Origin: Polynucleobacter sp. AP-Titi-500A-B4
GTDB taxonomy: Bacteria; Pseudomonadota; Gammaproteobacteria; Burkholderiales; Burkholderiaceae
DNA: 64,000 nucleotides
NCBI RefSeq assembly: GCF_018688095.1
Contig: NZ_CP061311.1
Span: forward strand, 556,861 to 620,860
Reading direction: 5' to 3'
Both the position numbers and the translations under genes were made by a program. Positions 35,468 through 41,948 of the stretch are shown here, piece by piece. Position 1 is the stretch's first letter. Every line of letters starts with the position of its first letter. The notes beneath the pieces are model-generated. The model had not been told where the DNA came from and did no database searches. It worked only from the letters and a program-made list of their open reading frames with translations.

Positions 35468-36478
35468 TTGCCAGCGACAGAAGTGGCTTTTTGGGTAGTA
35501 GCGCTATTGGTTATATTAGCGCTGGGCTTCGATTTCATGAATGGATTTCATGATGCTGCGAACTCTATCGCCACGGTGGTATCAACAGGTGTTCTAAAGC
35601 CACATCAAGCAGTGGTCTTCGCCGCATTCTTTAACTTCCTAGCTATCTTCATCTTTCATCTAAGTGTTGCGGCAACGGTGGGCAAAGGTATTGTTCATCC
35701 TGCCGCAGTAGATTTACATGTGATTTTTGGCGCCTTAACTGGGGCAATCGTATGGAATGTCATTACTTGGTATTACGGTATTCCATCTAGCTCTTCACAT
35801 GCTTTGATTGGCGGCCTCGTGGGGGCCGCCCTTCCTAAAGCAGGATTTGATGGCCTAGTTTGGTCCGGCATTATTAAGACGGTCTCCTTTATTTTGATTT
35901 CTCCGTTAGTTGGCTTCCTGCTTGGTTCACTCATGATGCTCTTAGTGGCCTGGGTTTGTAAGAATGCCAATCTTGCCAAAACTGATCGTTGGTTCCGTCG
36001 CTTGCAGTTGGTATCCGCTAGCGCATACAGCCTAGGTCATGGTGGTAACGATGCCCAAAAAACCATTGGCATTATTTGGTTGCTCTTGATCATTACGGGT
36101 TACGCTGAAGCTGGCGCAAAAATGCCACCAACTTGGACCATTATTAGCTGCTATATCGCCATTGCAATTGGCACGATGTTTGGTGGTTGGCGTATTGTCA
36201 AAACCATGGGACAAAAGCTCACTAAGCTTAAGCCTGTAGGTGGCTTCTGTGCAGAAACGGGCGGAGCGATTACTTTATTTGCTGCAACCGCCATCGGCAT
36301 TCCGGTATCTACTACCCACACAATTACTGGGGCTATTGTTGGCGTAGGCTCTACGCAAAGAGCTAGCGCAGTACGCTGGGGTGTTGCCGGAAATATTATA
36401 TGGGCATGGATTTTCACGATTCCAGCGACTGCCTTGATGTCAATGATTGTTTATTACTTAAGCCTAATGATCTTCTAA
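35468..36478 (+). CDS. pit: Low-affinity inorganic phosphate transporter Pit
   Basis: The 336-residue permease (PiT family) has two copies of the signature: GFDFMNGFHDAANSIATVVS near the N-terminus and GHGGNDAQKTIGIIW in the second half; GIPSSSSHALIGGLVGAAL and GIPVSTTHTITGAIVGVG are the paired internal repeats. About ten membrane helices are visible. The start is a TTG, with AAGGCGAA 7 bases before. It transports phosphate as a metal-phosphate complex with H+ or Na+. Confidence 0.95.
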   Translation: MPATEVAFWVVALLVILALGFDFMNGFHDAANSIATVVSTGVLKPHQAVVFAAFFNFLAIFIFHLSVAATVGKGIVHPAAVDLHVIFGALTGAIVWNVITWYYGIPSSSSHALIGGLVGAALPKAGFDGLVWSGIIKTVSFILISPLVGFLLGSLMMLLVAWVCKNANLAKTDRWFRRLQLVSASAYSLGHGGNDAQKTIGIIWLLLIITGYAEAGAKMPPTWTIISCYIAIAIGTMFGGWRIVKTMGQKLTKLKPVGGFCAETGGAITLFAATAIGIPVSTTHTITGAIVGVGSTQRASAVRWGVAGNIIWAWIFTIPATALMSMIVYYLSLMIF

Positions 36479-36497
36479 TTTCGCTTTTGAAGATCAA

Positions 36498-36511
36498 TTG
36501 ATCTGATTCAA
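36498..36511. promoter_or_regulatory. FNR/CRP-like site upstream of apbC
   Basis: TTGATCTGATTCAA matches the FNR consensus TTGAT-N4-ATCAA at 9 of 10 positions. Its centre is 26 bases before a GTTAAT sequence at 36531-36536 that could act as -10, close to the class II spacing (centre near -40). It overlaps a 14-base palindrome, AGATCAATTGATCT (36491-36504). A 9/10 match is expected once or twice by chance in 64 kb. Confidence 0.35.
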
Positions 36512-36614
36512 GCAATTTTTCGCTGGTACGGTTAATCTACCTGCTATTCAATAAAAAATACATTTAGCAATTCTGGAGCGTTTCTTTGAGAATTGCGCAT
36601 TATAGGAGAAGGTA

Positions 36615-37703
36615 GTGTCAGTAACTGTAGAGGCTGTTCAAGGCGCACTAAAAAGCTTAATTGACCCTAATACGAAGGTCGATTTTGTAACAGCTAAAAA
36701 CGTAAAAAATCTCAAAGTAGAAGATGGCGACATAGTATTAGATATTGTTTTGGGCTATCCCGCCAAAAGTCAATTTGACTCGATTCGTAAAGCAGTGATC
36801 AACGCTTTGCGTGAGTTACCTGGCGTTAAAAATGTCAGCGTCAATGTCAGTAGTCAAATTGTTGCCCATGCTGTTCAGCGTGGTGTCAAGTTGCTGCCTG
36901 GTGTTAAAAATATTATTGCCGTTGCTAGTGGCAAGGGCGGTGTTGGTAAATCAACTACCGCGGTGAACTTGGCATTGGCGCTTGCGGCTGAGGGTGCACA
37001 AGTTGGCATATTAGATGCAGATATTTACGGTCCAAGTCAACCGATGATGTTGGGTATTACAGGTCGACCAGACTCGATTGAAGAAAACACGATTGAACCA
37101 ATGGAGGGTCACGGCCTGCAAGCGAGCTCTATTGGTTTTCTGATTGAAGAGGATGCGCCTATGGTGTGGCGTGGTCCGATGGTCACTTCTGCATTAGAGC
37201 AGTTGTTACGCCAAACCCGCTGGCGCGACTTGGATTACTTAATAGTAGATATGCCTCCAGGTACTGGAGACATTCAGTTGACCTTATCGCAAAAGGTTCC
37301 TGTCACAGGTTCTGTGATTGTGACGACCCCGCAAGATATTGCCTTGCTCGATGCTCGTAAAGGCCTCAAGATGTTTGAAAAGGTGGGCGTTCCGATCATC
37401 GGCATTATTGAAAACATGAGCACTTATGTTTGTCCAAGCTGTGGACATGAAGAGCATGTGTTTGGCTCTGGCGGTGGTGAGAAGATGTGCAAAGAGTATG
37501 GCGTCGAATTTTTGGGCGCCTTACCTTTAAATCTTTCGATTCGTGAGCAGGCTGATGCTGGCCGTCCAACAGTCGTAGCTGATCCTGATGGCGCTATTAG
37601 CGCAATCTATAAAACTATTGCTCGGCAGGTTGCAATTCGGGTAGCCACGCTTGCAAAAGATATGAGCAGTAAATTTCCGAATATTGTGATTCAGAACACT
37701 TAA
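36615..37703 (+). CDS. apbC: Mrp/ApbC iron-sulfur carrier ATPase
   Basis: The 362-residue protein has an N-terminal DUF59 (MIP18) domain of about 90 residues and a P-loop ATPase domain with the deviant Walker A ASGKGGVGKSTTAVNLALAL, DADIYGPSQPMM and the cluster-binding pair CPSCGHEEHVFG. It transfers Fe-S clusters to apoproteins. The start is a GTG with GGAGAAGG upstream. It heads the formate dehydrogenase region, where many 4Fe-4S clusters must be built. Confidence 0.95.
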   Translation: MSVTVEAVQGALKSLIDPNTKVDFVTAKNVKNLKVEDGDIVLDIVLGYPAKSQFDSIRKAVINALRELPGVKNVSVNVSSQIVAHAVQRGVKLLPGVKNIIAVASGKGGVGKSTTAVNLALALAAEGAQVGILDADIYGPSQPMMLGITGRPDSIEENTIEPMEGHGLQASSIGFLIEEDAPMVWRGPMVTSALEQLLRQTRWRDLDYLIVDMPPGTGDIQLTLSQKVPVTGSVIVTTPQDIALLDARKGLKMFEKVGVPIIGIIENMSTYVCPSCGHEEHVFGSGGGEKMCKEYGVEFLGALPLNLSIREQADAGRPTVVADPDGAISAIYKTIARQVAIRVATLAKDMSSKFPNIVIQNT

Positions 37704-37717
37704 GGCTCTGAGAACTT

Positions 37718-38251
37718 ATGCGCTTTGCAGTACTCATGCGTAAACAAAATATGGATAACCCATGGGTCTCCTACCGCTGGGTTCCTCAGGAGGTGCTGCC
37801 TGATTTTGGGCAGCTCAATAACCATTCGAGTAATGCAATCTCAGGCCAGTTCTTGGGGCGCGATCCCGAGGGAGAATCTTGGTTATTTACTGGCTTTGAC
37901 TTAAATCTTTTTCCTGATGAGGCGGAAGGCTATTACCTCAATGTCTCAGCAACTACACCGTGCTGGTTTGTGATGTGGCGTTTAGAAGATGATATTGATC
38001 GCTATATAGATGCGCAGTCACTTGAGATGGCTAAAGCTGAACCGAATATTGCCGTTCCCCATCGTATCTGCGTGAGTTATAACGAGGCCGCTCGTTTACT
38101 GGATGGCGGAGAGTCTGTTGATACGATTCCTATGAGCGAGGAACATGCCTCTTGGTTGCAAGAATATGTCAATGAAAACTATCGGCCCGAGCCAAAGAAG
38201 CGTCATAAGCCAGCATCCTTTAAAGGCGCTGAGCGTTCTGCGGAGGAATGA
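37718..38251 (+). CDS. DUF3305 protein of formate dehydrogenase region
   Basis: The 177-residue cytoplasmic protein has no signal or membrane segment. MRFAVLMRKQNMDNPWVSYRWVPQEV is split here as the typical N-terminus of DUF3305, with many Trp residues and a basic tail (PEPKKRHKPASFKGAE). The family is nearly restricted to formate dehydrogenase loci and its function is unknown. It is 14 bases after apbC and overlaps the DUF3306 gene by 4 bases. Confidence 0.85.
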   Translation: MRFAVLMRKQNMDNPWVSYRWVPQEVLPDFGQLNNHSSNAISGQFLGRDPEGESWLFTGFDLNLFPDEAEGYYLNVSATTPCWFVMWRLEDDIDRYIDAQSLEMAKAEPNIAVPHRICVSYNEAARLLDGGESVDTIPMSEEHASWLQEYVNENYRPEPKKRHKPASFKGAERSAEE

Positions 38252-38817
38252 TGGCAGATGGATTTTTAAGTCGTTGGTCTCGCCGTAAGGCTGGCAAACA
38301 AGATGAGACAGAAGAGCAGTTAAAAGAAGTTGCTCAGCCACCAGCTCAGACTAATAGCGAAATCAAAGCACCCGATACTGAGGCACCACCGCCAGCGACA
38401 TTAGAGGATGTGGAAAAGATTGATCGCTTTGCCCCGGATTTTTCTGCGTTCATGAAGCCTGACGTGGATCCTACAGTTCAGCAGGCCGCGCTCAAGAAAA
38501 TGTTTACCGACCCGCACTTTAATGTGATGGATGGTCTTGATATTTATATTGACGACTATTCCAAGCCAGACCCATTGCCGCCTGGCATGCTGGAAAGAAT
38601 GGTGCAGAGTGATATGTTGGGTCTTTTCAAAAAGACTGGCGAGGAGGTCGACAAGGCGAAAGAGCAAACCACAAGCTCTGCAGTTATTCCCGAGCCGGAT
38701 ACACAGGCTTTAGAGGCTCCAACGCAAAGTGATTTAACATCCACTCAATCCCAAGCCCAGCAAAAGTTGGCCAACTTGGATGAAATGCCGATAGAGTCCG
38801 AAAAGAAAAAAACCTAA
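38248..38817 (+). CDS. DUF3306 protein of formate dehydrogenase region
   Basis: The 189-residue protein begins DGFLSRWSRRKAGK, the DUF3306 signature, followed by a Gln/Pro/Glu-rich linker, then LKKMFTDPHFNVMDGLDIYI and a low-complexity C-terminus rich in Gln, Ser and Thr. The function is unknown; it is always found with DUF3305 and poly-ferredoxin genes at formate dehydrogenase loci, which suggests a maturation or assembly part. Confidence 0.83.
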   Translation: MMADGFLSRWSRRKAGKQDETEEQLKEVAQPPAQTNSEIKAPDTEAPPPATLEDVEKIDRFAPDFSAFMKPDVDPTVQQAALKKMFTDPHFNVMDGLDIYIDDYSKPDPLPPGMLERMVQSDMLGLFKKTGEEVDKAKEQTTSSAVIPEPDTQALEAPTQSDLTSTQSQAQQKLANLDEMPIESEKKKT

Positions 38818-38828
38818 GAAGGTTGTGA

Positions 38829-40919
38829 ATGAGTCAAAAATTAGTCTGTAACTGTAATGGCACGATGCCTTTGGATTCAAAGGCATTGGGTGTTCCAGTT
38901 CACCATTCCTTATGCCGTCAAGAAGTTGGAACTTTTCTAAAAGCGTTAGATAGCTCTGACTCGCTCGTGATTGCTTGCACGCAAGAGGGCGCTCTATTTT
39001 CTGAATTGGCCGAACAATCTGAAAAGCCGCTTGTAGCGCCACTGCGCTTTGTCAATATTCGTGAAGTAGCGGGTTGGACGCAAGAAGCAAAACTATCAGG
39101 ACCAAAGATTGCAGCGTTGTTGGCGTTGGCAGATATGCCTGAAGCTGAGCCTGTTCCAGTTGTTAATTACGAAAGTCAGGGGCGAGCATTAATAGTGGGC
39201 CCTGGATCACAAGCAATACCTTGGGCGGAAAAGATTTCTAGCTCATTGGATGTTTCGGTTCTCTGTACTGAGCCTAGCGCATTACCATTAACTCGGAATT
39301 ACCCAATTTATAGTGGTTCAGTAACAAAGCTCGATGGTTATTTGGGCAACTTCTCGGTAGATTGGGATTTGCAAAATCCGATTGATCCCGAGATGTGTAC
39401 CCGCTGCGGCGCTTGCGTAGAAGTTTGTCCTGAAAATGCGATTGATCTCTCATTTCAAATTGATTTAGATAAGTGCAAATCCCACCGTGCTTGTGTGACG
39501 GCCTGTGCGAGTATCGGCGCCATTGCTTTTGAGCGAACAGAGCGTAAGCGCAATGCTGAATTTGATTTAGTTTTAGATTTACGCGTTGAACCAAAAATGC
39601 GGATGAGCCAAACACCACAAGGTTACTTTGCGCCAGGCAAAGATCCTCTGGAGCAGGCCTTAGTAGTAAATCAGTTGCTGGAGATGGTGGGTGAGTTTGA
39701 GAAGCCCAAGTATTTTGTCTATAACGAAAAAGTTTGCGCGCATGGTCGCAACGGCAAAGTAGGTTGTAGCGCTTGCATTGATGTCTGCTCAACGGGTGCA
39801 ATTGGTTCTCTGTTTAAGAATGGACAGGGTACAGTTGAGGTTAATCCCAACCTTTGTATGGGTTGCGGTGCTTGTTCCACCGTTTGCCCATCTGGAGCGA
39901 TGCGCTATAACTATCCCAGCATACCTCATCAAGGCAAGGAATTAAAAACCCTAGCTACCGTGTTCAATGCGGAAGCGAAGAAGCTTAATCAGTCCCTAGC
40001 CCCAAGTTTGCTTCTGCACACCTTGAAGGCGGGTACACACATGATTGATGGCCTTGGCCGCTCTGCGCATGTGATGCCAAAGCAATATGAAGGCTTGCCA
40101 TCTTTTGTAGTTCCTTACGGCATAGAACATATTGCCTCCACTGGCTTAGAGCTTTGGCTCGGAGCCTTGACATATGGTTTTGCCGAAGTGATCCTGTTAT
40201 TGAGTGGCGATGAAGATCCTGCTTATCGTGCTGCTCTTGAAGAGCAGGCGCAGTTGGCCAATGCCATTCTGAAAGCATTTGGTTTTGATGATCGTATTCA
40301 ATTGGTCATGGCAAATTCTGCAGATGAATTGCAAGTGGTATCTCAGGCAATGGGTGCTCTGCGTCAACGTGGCGCCTTAAATGCCATTTGTACTCCTGCT
40401 AGTTATGGCTTGTCTAATCAAAAACGAGAAACTTTAGAAGCGGCTTTAGAGCACCTACAAAAACAAGCAAAGACACCATTGCCTGAAGTGGGTGTGGCTC
40501 TTCCAAAGAATTCTTTATTAGGTGGCTTGGCAATTAATAAAGATGCCTGCACTTTATGCATGTCTTGTGTCGGCAGCTGCCCAGAGGGCGCCTTACTCGA
40601 TAATCCTGATGAGCCCATACTGTCCTTCATTGAGAAGCAGTGCGTGCAATGCGGTATCTGCGCACAAACTTGCCCAGAGCATGCCCTGACCCTAGAGCCC
40701 CGTTTACTAACCGTTGAGCAGCGCAAGCAAAAGGTTGCACTCAATCAAACCCAGGCATTTCATTGCATTAGTTGCGGCAAACCCTTTGGTACAGCAAAGA
40801 TGGTAGATCTGATGCTCACTAAGCTTGGTGCCCATGGTGCTTTTGCTGGGGCAGCGATGGATAGATTAAAGATGTGTGGCGATTGTCGAGTGGTAGATAT
40901 GGTGAAGAAAGAAACATGA
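38829..40919 (+). CDS. Large poly-4Fe-4S ferredoxin protein of the formate dehydrogenase locus
   Basis: The 696-residue cytoplasmic protein has an N-terminal domain with a CNCNG motif (about residues 7-11), then cysteine clusters CTRCGACVEVC (from Cys190), CKSHRACVTAC, CSACIDVC, CMGCGACSTVC, CTLCMSC and CVQCGICAQTC, and a C-terminal pair (CISCG and CGDC). I count at least five probable 4Fe-4S sites. It resembles heterodisulfide-reductase-like electron carriers. It may pass electrons between formate dehydrogenase and the pool, or serve in maturation; the order DUF3305-DUF3306-this gene-TorD is conserved in the family. Confidence 0.88.
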   Translation: MSQKLVCNCNGTMPLDSKALGVPVHHSLCRQEVGTFLKALDSSDSLVIACTQEGALFSELAEQSEKPLVAPLRFVNIREVAGWTQEAKLSGPKIAALLALADMPEAEPVPVVNYESQGRALIVGPGSQAIPWAEKISSSLDVSVLCTEPSALPLTRNYPIYSGSVTKLDGYLGNFSVDWDLQNPIDPEMCTRCGACVEVCPENAIDLSFQIDLDKCKSHRACVTACASIGAIAFERTERKRNAEFDLVLDLRVEPKMRMSQTPQGYFAPGKDPLEQALVVNQLLEMVGEFEKPKYFVYNEKVCAHGRNGKVGCSACIDVCSTGAIGSLFKNGQGTVEVNPNLCMGCGACSTVCPSGAMRYNYPSIPHQGKELKTLATVFNAEAKKLNQSLAPSLLLHTLKAGTHMIDGLGRSAHVMPKQYEGLPSFVVPYGIEHIASTGLELWLGALTYGFAEVILLLSGDEDPAYRAALEEQAQLANAILKAFGFDDRIQLVMANSADELQVVSQAMGALRQRGALNAICTPASYGLSNQKRETLEAALEHLQKQAKTPLPEVGVALPKNSLLGGLAINKDACTLCMSCVGSCPEGALLDNPDEPILSFIEKQCVQCGICAQTCPEHALTLEPRLLTVEQRKQKVALNQTQAFHCISCGKPFGTAKMVDLMLTKLGAHGAFAGAAMDRLKMCGDCRVVDMVKKET

Positions 40920-41548
40920 GCGAAAAAGAGAATGCTTCAACCGAGGTGGGTGATATCGGTTTGCCAGAGGATTTAGCAAGAGCAGACCTTTATGGTTTGA
41001 TCGCCAGATTTTTTCATATGCCACCAGATCAAGAGTTGCTCAATCAAATTGCCGCAACTGCAGATCAGCAAGACGCCAGTGATGAAGCTCCTCTGGCTAA
41101 AGCTTGGATGAATGTAGTTGAGGTAGCCAAGAACAACCCTGCTAAGGCTTGGCATGATGAGTTTGATCTCAACTTCATTAGTGTGGGTAAGCCTAATGTA
41201 GTTCTCAATGGTTCCTTTTATATGGCAGGCCACTTAAATGAGAGACCTTTGGTCAATATCCGCAGGGCTTTGGCAGAATTTGGGCTGGAGTCTGCTGAGG
41301 AGGTCACTGAAACCGAAGACCATATTTCTGCCCTTTGTGAGGTGATGCGCTACCTAATTGCTGGGGATGATGTTGAGATATCAAACCTTACAAATCAAAG
41401 GGTTTTTTTCAATGAGCATATTCGCCCTTGGTATGACGAGTTGTGCGATGCCATCGAGGGTATTCCAGAGATGCATCTCTATCACCCAATCGCAGGGCTG
41501 ACCCGAGAATTCCTAGCTATTGAGGGTCAAGGCTTTGACATGATCTGA
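40916..41548 (+). CDS. TorD/DmsD-like molecular chaperone
   Basis: The 210-residue, all-helical protein has LARADLYGLIARFFHMPPDQ near the N-terminus, NGSFYMAGHLNERPLVNIR in the middle and PLYHPIAGLT-like LYHPIAGLTREFLAIEGQG at the end, all typical of the TorD/NarJ group. These bind the Tat signal of a molybdoenzyme subunit until the cofactor is in place. The ATG at 40916 overlaps the ferredoxin stop. The likely client is the formate dehydrogenase catalytic subunit encoded 400 bases on. Confidence 0.87.
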   Translation: MSEKENASTEVGDIGLPEDLARADLYGLIARFFHMPPDQELLNQIAATADQQDASDEAPLAKAWMNVVEVAKNNPAKAWHDEFDLNFISVGKPNVVLNGSFYMAGHLNERPLVNIRRALAEFGLESAEEVTETEDHISALCEVMRYLIAGDDVEISNLTNQRVFFNEHIRPWYDELCDAIEGIPEMHLYHPIAGLTREFLAIEGQGFDMI

Positions 41549-41625
41549 TTTTTGATGCGTATTAGGGAATGTACTAACTGACCTTTATGACGAGAATATG
41601 TCAAAAATGCAAATACGAACTACAC

Positions 41626-41639
41626 TTGACCCATATCAA
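41626..41639. promoter_or_regulatory. FNR/CRP-like site upstream of the Tat-peptide and fdh genes
   Basis: TTGACCCATATCAA matches TTGAT-N4-ATCAA at 9 of 10 positions, within the inverted repeat CTTGA-N6-TCAAG (41625-41640). It ends 23 bases before the start codon of the small Tat gene, which is too close for classical activation from -41.5, so repression or a non-functional match is as likely. Confidence 0.35.
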
Positions 41640-41662
41640 GAATAACTAAATAGGAGCATGCC

Positions 41663-41884
41663 ATGAGCACTAAATCCAAAGTTGCTTTAAGCGAAGAAAA
41701 CAAGCCATCGCGCCGTAAGTTTTTTATTGGTGCAAGCGCTGCAGTTGGCGCTGTTGCCGTAGCTTCACAAACTTCTGTCGGCAAAGCGGTTATTCAAGAA
41801 ATTGGTAGCACTGTAAAAGACAAGAATGACGGGCATACGATTACTGCGCACATGCGTAAGTATTACGAAAGCACCATGATTTAA
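41663..41884 (+). CDS. Formate dehydrogenase region TAT-target small protein
   Basis: The 73-residue protein is mostly a Tat signal: PSRRKFFIGASAAVGAVAVA, then a short polar tail (HTITAHMRKYYESTMI). It matches the TIGR02811-type family found only before formate dehydrogenase catalytic genes. It lacks any cofactor-binding domain and its role is unknown; it may be a membrane-anchored subunit or decoy for the chaperone. AGGAG at 41652-41656 is the ribosome site. An ATG at 41658 runs at once into a stop. Confidence 0.85.
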   Translation: MSTKSKVALSEENKPSRRKFFIGASAAVGAVAVASQTSVGKAVIQEIGSTVKDKNDGHTITAHMRKYYESTMI

Positions 41885-41948
41885 GAAGTGCATTGCAGTT
41901 AGATATCGATTCAATCGTTAATAAAAAAAACTTTATCAGGGACAACAT

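Noticed and set aside
36469..36495. Inverted repeat GATCTTC/GAAGATC around the pit stop codon, considered as a terminator
   Set aside because: Seven-bp AT-rich stem, 13-base loop and no T run at the stem base; too weak to call.
39274..39801. A 175-codon open frame on the minus strand within the poly-ferredoxin gene
   Set aside because: It lies wholly opposite a strongly supported gene, has no ribosome site and its translation shows no domain pattern; it is a shadow of the real frame.
41626..41654. TTGACC at 41626 as a -35 box for the Tat-peptide gene
   Set aside because: No acceptable -10 lies 16-18 bases downstream before the ribosome site and start codon.
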